From the NCBI GenBank assembly GCA_027858715.1, contig JAQICD010000218.1, forward strand, positions 1-57,137: DNA of 57,137 bases, in the 5' to 3' direction. This document shows, one piece after another, positions 28,780 to 36,728 of this stretch. Source of the stretch: Prolixibacteraceae bacterium (GTDB lineage Bacteria > Bacteroidota > Bacteroidia > Bacteroidales > Prolixibacteraceae). Below the pieces are notes generated by a model, which ran no database searches, was not told the origin of the DNA, and saw only the letters and a program-made list of their open reading frames with translations. A program made the position numbers and the translations under genes. Within the stretch, counting starts at the first letter, position 1; each line of letters begins with the position of its first letter.

Positions 28780-31700
28780 TTAATGTTTCTTTTTGCTAAA
28801 GGCAGTAGGATTATAAAATATTTTATCGCGCAACTTAGCCAATTGCAGCAAACGCCAGTTTTCGATGTATGCCAACGACTTACGCAGCACATCGAAATAA
28901 AGGGTAACCATAAGCACCCCGGTAAGCAACCAAATTACCATAATATTGTACCACACGGTTTCTATTTTGATATTTCCGATTTGTTTGTAGGATGCATAAA
29001 AATGAGCACTTCCATTTCTATAGGCCGGCGCACGATAGACAGGCTCGTCGCCCTGTAAAATACGATTATCGGCCACATAAACTTTTTGCATTGAATATTT
29101 ATCACGTAATACACGTTCAAGGTTTTTGTTAACGAAGCGTTTGCGGTATTGCAACATGCGTTCGGCATCTCCATCAAACTCACCAAGCATTTCAGCGTGT
29201 ATGTTGTCCAGGTCAAGCGATGTTTCGCGGTGCTGATCAATATAGAATGAGCGGCCTTTTTCAATATAACGCCGGTAATTATCAATTGCTTTTCCGCTTT
29301 CCAAACGGGTAATCATCTCACTTACCGAATCGTTTGCAACCCCCAGGTCGTGCGTAATTTTTGTTATCGAATTGGAAAGCACAGGTGCAAATTCGACCCT
29401 GTCGCTATCGTTTTGGGCATTTTCGTATGCGTTCAGATATTTTTCAACTTCGGGTATCCAGTAATAAGCATCGAAACCATAGTTGTTTTTCTCTTGTTCG
29501 AGGTCGAAAAATTGCCTGCGGTATTTATTATTGGCAAACTCGTTCACTGCAAGAGCTTCGTACGACCAGCGCGAAGTCATTAAATCGCCGATAATTGGCG
29601 TACGCGAATAACTGCTCATTGAAGGGTGCATTTTATTAAAATCGACAATAACACCACTCAATAAAAGCTGTGGAACAAGTATTAAGGGAATAAGTATGTA
29701 AATGGCCACGGCCGAATTAAGACCTGACGAAAGATTCAGCCCCAGTATATTTGCAAAACATGCAGTAGTAAACAATATTGCCCAATTGGAGAACAACAAG
29801 CCCTTAAATTCGAGCATGTAATATCCGATGAGAACAAAAAGAAGCACCTGTATGGCCGAAATGGAGAAAAGCATTAGTATTTTCGATGAGAAATAAGCAC
29901 CACGGCTCAGGTTAAGAAATTCTTCGCGTTTAAGAATACGCCGATCTTTAAAAATTTCTTCGGCACTTATGCTTAGCCCTACAAACATTGCCACCACCAC
30001 ACTCATAAATAAAAAGGCCGGTATATTATCGTTGTTGGCAAAGATGTATTCGCCTGCGGGGGTATATTTCGAAAAGAAACCCAGTATCAGCGCCAGCAGC
30101 GGCGCCTCGAGTAAAGCAATAGACAAATACTGCCGATTTGATTTTTTGGTGATATAGTCGCGACTAAAATAAAGCTTAAGTTGTTTCGCCCACCCGGGAA
30201 TTTTGAAGAATATTTCGGGAAAAGTTTTGCTCTCAACCGGGTTTTGCTTCATAAAATCGACTACGCGTGGTTCTACTTTTTCTTTGTATCGGCTAAACCA
30301 ATCTTCGGGTGATATTTTCCGGTTACGAATGCTACGCCCGAAAGGATCGACCATGCGTTCTTCTATTATACGCAGGGGTTGCTCGGTTTTGACATTTCCG
30401 CAGGCCATGCACTCACTTTCGTCGGGATTAACATAATTGGCCTCGTTTTTGAAGTAAGTGACTGCTTCCATTGGATTACCGAAAAACACCACTCGCCCAC
30501 CTTTATCCATCACAATCATACGGTCGAACAACTTATAAATATCGCTCGATGGCTGATGAATGTTTGCAATCACCAGTTTTCCTTTCAAACACTGGCGTTT
30601 TAACAGAAACATTACCTTTTCTGAATCGGACGATGACAAGCCCGAGGTGGGTTCATCGGCAAAAAGAATTGAAGGTTCGCGCATAAGCTCCAACGCTATA
30701 TTCAGGCGCTTACGCTGTCCGCCACTCAATATTTTTTTCAGGGGGCTACCCACAATGAGATCACGAGCTTCAACCAAATCGAAATCGATTAACGTTTGTT
30801 CGATGATGTTTTCGATTTGGTCATCACTCAGATTATCAAAGCAAAAACGGGCATTAAATGCAAGATTCTGATATACAGTTAACTCCTCAATAAGCAAATC
30901 ATCCTGTGGCACATAACCAATTAATCCCTTCAGTTGTTCTTTGTTCGCGGGATCGTGTAAATCATAGCCATTAATGGTTATTTTACCACGCCGGGGCTTG
31001 AACTTTCCGTTGAGAACATTAAGCAAGGTTGTTTTACCTACGCCACTTCCGCCCAGAATACCCACCAGATCGCCAGAGCGTTCCTGAAAGCTAAACGGGT
31101 GCAATCCATAAACCTTACGGCTGAATTTATATTCAATATTTTCGGCATTATATACAATAATTGACTGCCCCTGCTGCCGAATAAATCTCGACATGATGCT
31201 GCTGTAATAAATAGGGATAATGCGCGAAGTGCGAACGATTCCGCCCGGCGGAAAAAAATAAAGCCGATCCTGCGACAAGCGATGACCGTTGAGATACATA
31301 TTCCGTGGCCCCCAGTATTTGAAAAACAAGGCATTAATGCTTTTCACCAGGATCAATTCGAGCTCAACACGCTGATTTTCGCGATACAAGTGTTTAATTT
31401 CGGAATCGTGGTATTGTTCATTTCCATTAACAACAAACAAGTTTTCTTTATACTTTACACGTGCAATAGAATATAAATAGAACCTTTTAAAGTCATCGTA
31501 TTCATCTTCTTCTACTTTTAACCCACGAGCTACCACGTCAACAATTCTCAGTTCGTGTCCACCCACTCCGTCCGGTTTGTAAATAAAATTAAGAAGTTGA
31601 ACCACGATCATATACCTCGATTCGAGTGTAAACAACTCCACGATACCGGTGCAAATTTTATTCAGATGTTTGTGATTAATAAATTTATCACCTTCTCCTG

Positions 31701-31911
31701 CATCATCGTATAATATTTCCCGGTGTTCAATGTGATAATACTGAACATTGCCATCATACAATTCGAGATATTTTTCGACCATTTCTTTACTGAAGTTTTC
31801 CTTCAGGTACGATTCAACCAGCGTCCTGGCTTCGTCGATGGCCGACTGTTTACTATAATCGGTGATAATGGCAAAAAACTTAATCAGCGTTTCAATAATG
31901 CCTTCGTACAT
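28780..31911 (-). CDS. ABCG-like ABC transporter, fused ATPase and permease, with long N-terminal extension
   Basis: A 1043-residue protein. Residues 1-about 260 are a soluble, charged extension with helical start (possible TerB-like or other regulatory domain, unproven) and a segment RLSQDRLYFFPPGG that recalls an FHA-like or cradle domain. The ATPase follows: Walker A GGSGVGKTT (about 287-295), signature LSGGQRKRLNIALE and Walker B ILFADEPTSGL. The C-terminal half is an ABC-2 permease with about six membrane segments and a large extracytoplasmic loop before the last one. The ATPase-then-permease order and signature are those of ABCG half-transporters. Export of a lipid or another hydrophobic compound is a guess. 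Confidence 0.9.
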   Translation of the reverse strand: MYEGIIETLIKFFAIITDYSKQSAIDEARTLVESYLKENFSKEMVEKYLELYDGNVQYYHIEHREILYDDAGEGDKFINHKHLNKICTGIVELFTLESRYMIVVQLLNFIYKPDGVGGHELRIVDVVARGLKVEEDEYDDFKRFYLYSIARVKYKENLFVVNGNEQYHDSEIKHLYRENQRVELELILVKSINALFFKYWGPRNMYLNGHRLSQDRLYFFPPGGIVRTSRIIPIYYSSIMSRFIRQQGQSIIVYNAENIEYKFSRKVYGLHPFSFQERSGDLVGILGGSGVGKTTLLNVLNGKFKPRRGKITINGYDLHDPANKEQLKGLIGYVPQDDLLIEELTVYQNLAFNARFCFDNLSDDQIENIIEQTLIDFDLVEARDLIVGSPLKKILSGGQRKRLNIALELMREPSILFADEPTSGLSSSDSEKVMFLLKRQCLKGKLVIANIHQPSSDIYKLFDRMIVMDKGGRVVFFGNPMEAVTYFKNEANYVNPDESECMACGNVKTEQPLRIIEERMVDPFGRSIRNRKISPEDWFSRYKEKVEPRVVDFMKQNPVESKTFPEIFFKIPGWAKQLKLYFSRDYITKKSNRQYLSIALLEAPLLALILGFFSKYTPAGEYIFANNDNIPAFLFMSVVVAMFVGLSISAEEIFKDRRILKREEFLNLSRGAYFSSKILMLFSISAIQVLLFVLIGYYMLEFKGLLFSNWAILFTTACFANILGLNLSSGLNSAVAIYILIPLILVPQLLLSGVIVDFNKMHPSMSSYSRTPIIGDLMTSRWSYEALAVNEFANNKYRRQFFDLEQEKNNYGFDAYYWIPEVEKYLNAYENAQNDSDRVEFAPVLSNSITKITHDLGVANDSVSEMITRLESGKAIDNYRRYIEKGRSFYIDQHRETSLDLDNIHAEMLGEFDGDAERMLQYRKRFVNKNLERVLRDKYSMQKVYVADNRILQGDEPVYRAPAYRNGSAHFYASYKQIGNIKIETVWYNIMVIWLLTGVLMVTLYFDVLRKSLAYIENWRLLQLAKLRDKIFYNPTAFSKKKH

Positions 31912-31930
31912 AGCGCATAAGCAGTTAAAA

Positions 31931-31987
31931 CAAACGAGTTTCTATTTGGTAAAAACCTCCAAACCGAAACTCGTTTGCACATATTGT
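31931..31987 (-). terminator. Long intergenic hairpin between lipoprotein and ABC transporter genes
   Basis: A perfect 12-bp inverted repeat (CAAACGAGTTTC / GAAACTCGTTTG) with a 33-base spacer that contains a second short stem (TTTGG/CCAAA). On the minus strand it is followed by TTTTAACTGC. It may end the lipoprotein transcript or lower read-through into the ABC gene. An 11-mer of it recurs at 43813. Confidence 0.5.
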
Positions 31988-32005
31988 TAAACCCAACTAT
32001 TGTTG

Positions 32006-32809
32006 TTACTCACGAATTTTTTCAAGCAAACGGATTAATGCCTCAATTTGCTCTTCTGTCATCGAGGTTGTTCCTTCTTCGAGCGCATAAATGGCATTAA
32101 TTTTTTTAATATTGTTGTAAACCATACGGCTCATCTCCGAATCCTTATACTTGTCAAGCATTTCCTCAAGTTTCATTAAAGGATTTTTCTGATAAAGAAT
32201 AGTCTGAACAATTTTAGGATTATTGAAACTGTTCTCGGAGATGTGGGTTGTTAGGTATAAGCCTTCGAATACCGAACCGGCAAGTATAAGGTACGAAAGC
32301 TCGGTACGCCCCTGCTTATTCAGATACGAGTATGTGTCTTGCGAAACCTGTGTAATTATATCGACCAAAGCATCGTTGTTATCAAGATTGGCTTCAATCT
32401 GCTGTGCCACATCACGGCTAACAGCTGCAGTCATATCAAGCTCTGTCAGCAGATATTCAACAGCCTTCATATACTTCTGAATTTCGTTTTTTTGATTATA
32501 GGTAGTTGCATAAGCCAGGTCGGCTGAATATACGCCCAGTGCCAAAGCTTTATCCTGATCGGTAAAATTTTGTTCGACAGCAGTCGGGTCGAAGGTAATG
32601 CCTACAATATAGCTTGCTTCAATTTCGTTAAGCATTTTAGTAATGTCAAAGCTCGAAATTAATGGATAAACATACTCTTCTACATCGTCTGAAATCACTT
32701 CGTCTTCAACAGCCGAGTCGGTTTTTTTACTGGTATTTTTGCATGAAAAGAATGTTACAGATAGTACTGCAACTATGAGCATTAAGCTGATTTTCTTTAA
32801 GTTTACCAT
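32006..32809 (-). CDS. Lipoprotein of unknown function
   Basis: A 267-residue protein with a signal peptide ending in a lipobox (TFFSC, Cys at about 23), followed by a Ser/Thr/Lys and acidic linker and then a mostly helical domain (residues about 50-265). I do not recognise the family. It is followed by a large hairpin and then the ABC transporter gene in the same direction, but the hairpin may separate the two. Confidence 0.75.
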   Translation of the reverse strand: MVNLKKISLMLIVAVLSVTFFSCKNTSKKTDSAVEDEVISDDVEEYVYPLISSFDITKMLNEIEASYIVGITFDPTAVEQNFTDQDKALALGVYSADLAYATTYNQKNEIQKYMKAVEYLLTELDMTAAVSRDVAQQIEANLDNNDALVDIITQVSQDTYSYLNKQGRTELSYLILAGSVFEGLYLTTHISENSFNNPKIVQTILYQKNPLMKLEEMLDKYKDSEMSRMVYNNIKKINAIYALEEGTTSMTEEQIEALIRLLEKIRE

Positions 32810-32985
32810 AAAGCATTTGTTATTAGGTTGATTGAATATTCTGTTTTAATAATTCTATAAAATTACAAAATCCTTTAGAAAAACATAATTTTTAACCCGC
32901 TACATTATTCTTTTTCACAAAAACTTCAACTCAAGGGTAAACCTGAATTGTCAACCAACAAAACGTTGATTTTTTTTACATTTTT

Positions 32986-33016
32986 TTAGTGTGAATAAAA
33001 TAATATAGTATATTTG
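32986..33016 (+). promoter_or_regulatory. Promoter of tRNA-His
   Basis: TTAG (32986-32989), 19 bases, then TATATTTG (33009-33016), 28 bp before the tRNA. The 12-mer TATATTTGCACC is identical to the purL promoter. Confidence 0.65.
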
Positions 33017-33043
33017 CACCGCGTTAGAAAAACAGCGCAAAAT

Positions 33044-33118
33044 GGTGATTGTAGCTCAGTTGGTTAGAGCACTGGATTGTGGTTCCAGGGGTCGTGGGTT
33101 CAATTCCCATCTATCACC
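33044..33118 (+). tRNA. tRNA-His(GTG)
   Basis: The anticodon stem CTGGA/TCCAG encloses loop TTGTGGT, giving anticodon GTG. An extra 5' G (33044) opposite C73 (33118) is the histidine-specific G-1. The D-arm is GCTC/GAGC and the T-arm GTGGG-TTCAATT-CCCAT. One T-T mismatch lies at pair 6-67 of the acceptor stem. CCA is not encoded. Confidence 0.93.
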
Positions 33119-33126
33119 CTCTATAT

Positions 33127-33164
33127 AATCCAACTATCGGTTTTACTGGTAGTTGGATTTTTGT
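33127..33164 (+). terminator. Terminator of tRNA-His
   Basis: A perfect 10-bp stem (AATCCAACTA / TAGTTGGATT) with a 13-base loop is followed by TTTGTTTT, eight bases after the tRNA end. Confidence 0.85.
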
Positions 33165-33337
33165 TTTAGGTAAAACTCAATATTGGCCAATACTTTTTCG
33201 CTTAAACGCTGGAAAGCCTGACTGGTTAGGCTCGACGAAATTTTTCTGAATAAACTTATGTTTCCCTTCGTGTTTCCTTTGTGTTCATCGTGGTTAAGTT
33301 TTTTTCGCGACGCCAGAGGCGGAGTTTATTAAAAATA
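33165..33337. other. Gene-free spacer with palindrome and 9-bp periodic sequence
   Basis: This is the main part of a 330-bp stretch without a gene. It holds a perfect 12-bp palindrome TATTGGCCAATA (33181-33192) and an imperfect hairpin AGCCT-N8-AGGCT. A run around 33258-33298, read on the minus strand, shows 9-base repeats (CACGATGAA, CACAAAGGA, AACACGAAG). A GC-rich inverted segment GACGCCAGAGGCGGAG follows. I see no coding sequence. Confidence 0.5.
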
Positions 33338-33378
33338 AAAATGAGATTGCCGGTTTCGCTTGCCAACAATCTCATTTT
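33338..33378 (-). terminator. Terminator for the 129-residue protein gene
   Basis: A perfect 12-bp stem (AAAATGAGATTG / CAATCTCATTTT) with a 17-base loop is followed on the minus strand by TTTTTATTTTTAA. It may also work on the plus strand because the 3' arm ends in TTTTAT. Confidence 0.75.
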
Positions 33379-33450
33379 ATTCAGTAAAAAGCTTAAAAAA
33401 AAATTGGTTAATAAATAATATTTCCAATTCGTCAGTAAAAAGAATCATTT

Positions 33451-33840
33451 TCAGCGTATATCTTTATTTTTCAACGCACTTTCGCGTGCAAGAATATAAA
33501 ATAACTGCAAACGATAAATATTGTTGGTATATTTATTTTTAAAATGTCGGTACAGATAATTGATTTTTAAGTCAAAATCAGTTTGCGACAATACCATAAA
33601 GTTGGAATACGGATTTGAAACCATTTTTATAGGCAATGCACCTTCACTGGTACGAGGTATCTGAATAGCTAAAGGTGTTACACCATTAGTATTTAGGCCG
33701 ATGGCAATTTCAGCAGCAGGAGTACCCCCTCTATCGTTGCTCCCCTTACCGGCATAGCGATTTAAGGCTACCATACTGAGCACTAGCACGGCGAACCCGA
33801 AGATACGCCAGCAAATGATATGTTTATTGCCTGTTTTCAA
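33451..33840 (-). CDS. Membrane-anchored hypothetical protein
   Basis: A 129-residue protein with one hydrophobic segment near the N-terminus (about residues 8-26) and a soluble C-terminal part ending in a basic, helical tail. The only start that keeps the membrane segment is TTG at 33840; no in-frame ATG lies upstream, and the next Met is inside the membrane segment. I do not recognise the family. A good terminator lies downstream, which supports a real transcript. The gene is divergent from the marR gene. Confidence 0.55.
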   Translation of the reverse strand: MKTGNKHIICWRIFGFAVLVLSMVALNRYAGKGSNDRGGTPAAEIAIGLNTNGVTPLAIQIPRTSEGALPIKMVSNPYSNFMVLSQTDFDLKINYLYRHFKNKYTNNIYRLQLFYILARESALKNKDIR

Positions 33841-33904
33841 ACCATTTAAAACTTTAATTTCAATCTCAACAAATGTATGAAAAAAGCAAATAGCAACAAA
33901 TTGC

Positions 33905-33912
33905 TAACTTTG
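33905..33912 (+). promoter_or_regulatory. Candidate -7 box of the MarR gene
   Basis: TAACTTTG fits TAnnTTTG and is 28 bp before the ATG at 33940. It lies downstream of the longer start at 33877, so it argues for the shorter protein. Confidence 0.55.
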
Positions 33913-33939
33913 CATATCAAAAATCATTTTCAAAGCACG

Positions 33940-34404
33940 ATGGATTCTACTGATATTATTATAAACATACGCAAAATAGTACGTTCAATAAACCTTGAAT
34001 CAAAACGCATACAAAAAGATTACGGAGTAAGCATACCCCAGATTTTATGTTTGAATTACCTGTACCATGCCCAAAACTTTCAGGCCACACAAAGCGAAAT
34101 TAAAGAGTTTCTAAATCTCAATCCTAGCACTGTAAGCGGTATAATCCAACGGCTTGAAAGGAAAGGGCTAATTGCCAGGCTTCCCAAATCGGGCGACAAA
34201 CGCGTAACCAATCTCATACTCACTACAATAGGCGAAAGTATGTTGAATAATATTCCACCACTTCTGCACGACCGTCTGAGTAAAAAACTCAACAATTATG
34301 ACCAGAAAGAATTAATAAATATTGAAACTGTACTTGAACAACTGGTCAATATACTTCAGATATCGGACATGGATGCTTCGCCTCTAATTACAGACGAAAT
34401 ATAA
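33940..34404 (+). CDS. MarR-family transcriptional regulator
   Basis: A 154-residue winged-helix regulator. The central region (QATQSEIKEFLNLNPSTVSG then IQRLERKGLIARLPKSGDKR) contains the helix-turn-helix and wing of MarR proteins. The Asp-Lys-Arg of the wing (GDKRVTNLIL) is the family hallmark. Chosen start: ATG at 33940, because a -7 box lies between it and the upstream candidate at 33877. The gene is followed after 142 bp by the lysine 2,3-aminomutase operon in the same direction and may control it; the effector is unknown. Confidence 0.88.
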   Translation: MDSTDIIINIRKIVRSINLESKRIQKDYGVSIPQILCLNYLYHAQNFQATQSEIKEFLNLNPSTVSGIIQRLERKGLIARLPKSGDKRVTNLILTTIGESMLNNIPPLLHDRLSKKLNNYDQKELINIETVLEQLVNILQISDMDASPLITDEI

Positions 34405-34510
34405 GATAAGGCAATCGTAATTTACTGTTTATTTGAAAAATGCAACGTTAAGCAAGGTTTAACAAATAAATTTGCTTGCACTCAAATTCTTTTTAAAGAC
34501 GATATTTTTA

Positions 34511-34518
34511 TATTTTTG
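34511..34518 (+). promoter_or_regulatory. Candidate -7 box of kamA
   Basis: TATTTTTG fits TAnnTTTG, 28 bp before the kamA ATG at 34547. No good -33 box is visible, which would suit a promoter that needs an activator. Confidence 0.45.
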
Positions 34519-34546
34519 TTCGTATAGAAACTAATATTTGAAAAAA

Positions 34547-35869
34547 ATGCAGATATTTAATGAAAAGCAACAAAATCTTGCTCACAGAATTAATGAAGAC
34601 ACAACACTTAAAAATTGGAAAGACTGGAAATGGCAATTAAAGCACTCCGTTAAATCAATTGATAAATTCGAGTTGGTTAGCGGAATAAAATTTCCGGCAG
34701 ACTATCGAAAAAAATTAGAAGAAACACTTGAAATATTCCCTCTATCAGTTACCCCCTATTACATATCACTAATTGACGTTGACAACTACGAGAACGATCC
34801 TGTTTTCAAGCAATCGTTTGCCGACCAGCGCGAATTAATCACCAACAGTTCAGAGCATAGCGACCCCTTAGCCGAAGACAAAGACAGTCCGGTTGAAGGT
34901 ATTACTCACCGTTATCCCGACAGAGTATTGTTCCATGTCAGCAATATTTGCTCGATGTATTGCAGGCACTGTACCCGCAAGCGCAAAGTAGGCGACGTGG
35001 ATTTTGTACCTTCGAAGGCACAGCTCGAAAAGGGTATTGAATATATAAAAAACACACCGCAAGTACGCGACGTACTTCTTTCAGGCGGCGACCCGTTTAT
35101 GCTTTCGGACTCAATGCTCGACTGGCTGCTTTCGGAGATTTCTCAGATTGAACACGTAGAAGTAATTCGTATAGGAACCAGAATGCCGGTTGTATTACCA
35201 TACCGTATTACCGACAGCTTGCTGGAGATTTTAAAGAAATACCATCCAATTTGGATTAATACTCACTTTAACCACCCGCGCGAAGTAACTGATTCGGCAA
35301 GCGAGGCACTGGCAATGCTTGCCAATGCAGGTATCCCGCTAGGAAACCAGTCGGTACTACTGGCCGATGTAAACGACTGTCCGCGTATTATGAAAAAACT
35401 GGTACACGACCTGGTTAAAAACCGCGTACGTCCTTACTATCTCTATCAATGCGACCTTTCGGAAGGATTGGCACATTTCCGCACACCTGTTGGAAAGGGT
35501 ATCGAAATTATGGAAAGTCTTATTGGACATACCAGTGGTTTTGCCGTACCAACATATGTTATTGATGCACCCGGTGGTGGTGGGAAAATTCCTGTTATGC
35601 CGAATTACATCATCTCGTGGTCAACCAACAAGGTTATTCTCAGGAATTACGAGGGCGTTATTACTACCTACCAGGAACCCGACTCATACGAGGCCAGAGC
35701 ATGCGATCGAGATTGCAAGAACTGCGACCTTGACCTTAAGATGCAACCTTCGAAAGAATACGCAGCTACCGGAATCGAAAAATTATTGTCGGATTACGAC
35801 GATTCGATTTCGCTGATTCCGGAAGGAAATGAACGTTACGAAAGGAGGAGTGATGAAGATAATGGATAA
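34547..35869 (+). CDS. kamA: Lysine 2,3-aminomutase
   Basis: A 440-residue radical SAM enzyme that converts L-lysine to L-beta-lysine with SAM, a 4Fe-4S cluster and PLP. The cluster motif CSMYCRHC holds Cys135, Cys139 and Cys142. SGGDPFML is the SAM-side GGDP motif, and [14 protein letters not shown] carries the lysine that binds PLP. Several Cys near the C-terminus ([12 protein letters not shown]) probably bind zinc, as in the clostridial enzyme. The track starts at a TTG; ATG at 34547 is preferred. The downstream acetyltransferase overlaps its end by 17 bases, which marks it as the AblA type used for N-acetyl-beta-lysine rather than the lysine-fermentation form. Confidence 0.95.
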   Translation: MQIFNEKQQNLAHRINEDTTLKNWKDWKWQLKHSVKSIDKFELVSGIKFPADYRKKLEETLEIFPLSVTPYYISLIDVDNYENDPVFKQSFADQRELITNSSEHSDPLAEDKDSPVEGITHRYPDRVLFHVSNICSMYCRHCTRKRKVGDVDFVPSKAQLEKGIEYIKNTPQVRDVLLSGGDPFMLSDSMLDWLLSEISQIEHVEVIRIGTRMPVVLPYRITDSLLEILKKYHPIWINTHFNHPREVTDSASEALAMLANAGIPLGNQSVLLADVNDCPRIMKKLVHDLVKNRVRPYYLYQCDLSEGLAHFRTPVGKGIEIMESLIGHTSGFAVPTYVIDAPGGGGKIPVMPNYIISWSTNKVILRNYEGVITTYQEPDSYEARACDRDCKNCDLDLKMQPSKEYAATGIEKLLSDYDDSISLIPEGNERYERRSDEDNG

Positions 35870-36686
35870 AATTGAAAAGATTGACAATGCAACCATACAT
35901 CACGGAAAATATTCCGACCGATTGTATATTATGAAATTTCCGATTGACGGCGATAACTTACTGGTTGATAAACTAACTCAAAAAGCCATCAAACACGGAT
36001 ATTCAAAAATTACTGGGAAAATACCAAAAAAGGTACTCCCCCTGTTCCTTGAAAACGGCTATAAACTGGAAGCCGGCATTCCAAAATTTTATAACGGAAA
36101 GGAAGATTGCAGCTTTGTTTCGCGCTTTTTGGACATGGAGCGTGCTGTTTATGACCCTAAACCCTTAAAGAAATTCAACAAAGTTCTGGATGCATACGAA
36201 TTCACAGGAGAAGGTAATTACGAGCACAACTACGATATTCGCAAACTGGATAAAAGCCATGCAGAAGATATTGTAGCAGTTTTTAAACAAGTATTTGCCA
36301 CGTATCCTTTCCCGATTCACGATCCTGAATACATAAAAGAAACGATGAACAACGAGGTTGTTTATTTCGGAGTATTTATCGACGGAACACTACAAAGTGT
36401 ATCGTCGTCGGAGATGGATGTTAAAAGCCAGAATGCCGAGATGACCGACTTTGCGGTGCTCGATTCGGCACGTGGTCTGGGGCTTTCTAAGCTGTTGCTT
36501 CACGAAATGGAAGAACACATGAAAACGCAAGGCATGAAAACACTGTACACCATTGCACGACTAAAATCAATTCCGATGAACAAAACTTTTTTGGGCGCCG
36601 GTTACAGTTACTCGGGTACACTAATAAACAACACCAATATATCCGGTGGAATTGAAAGCATGAACATTCTTTATAAATACATCTAA
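35853..36686 (+). CDS. ablB: Beta-lysine N6-acetyltransferase
   Basis: A 277-residue GNAT-fold enzyme that acetylates beta-lysine at the epsilon amine to form the compatible solute N-acetyl-beta-lysine. The GNAT core is C-terminal: [21 protein letters not shown] holds the R/Q-x-x-G-x-G/A acetyl-CoA loop as RGLGLS. The start at 35853 is chosen because GGAGG (35844-35848) lies four bases upstream, inside the end of kamA; the track start at 35829 would add eight residues. Overlap with kamA implies translational coupling. The name rests on this kamA partnership and on similarity to AblB as remembered. Confidence 0.88.
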   Translation: MKIMDKIEKIDNATIHHGKYSDRLYIMKFPIDGDNLLVDKLTQKAIKHGYSKITGKIPKKVLPLFLENGYKLEAGIPKFYNGKEDCSFVSRFLDMERAVYDPKPLKKFNKVLDAYEFTGEGNYEHNYDIRKLDKSHAEDIVAVFKQVFATYPFPIHDPEYIKETMNNEVVYFGVFIDGTLQSVSSSEMDVKSQNAEMTDFAVLDSARGLGLSKLLLHEMEEHMKTQGMKTLYTIARLKSIPMNKTFLGAGYSYSGTLINNTNISGGIESMNILYKYI

Positions 36687-36728
36687 AAAAAGAACCAACA
36701 CTTAAAAAAACCGCGCAAATAATTCACC

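Noticed and set aside
28319-29058. Three plus-strand ORFs (28319-28699, 28395-28799, 28606-29058)
   Set aside because: They read through the heptamer repeat (FQVSGFR periods) or the antisense of the zinc-ribbon and ABC genes.
33877-33939. Upstream start of the MarR gene
   Set aside because: A TAACTTTG -7 box lies between it and the internal ATG, so transcription would begin after it.
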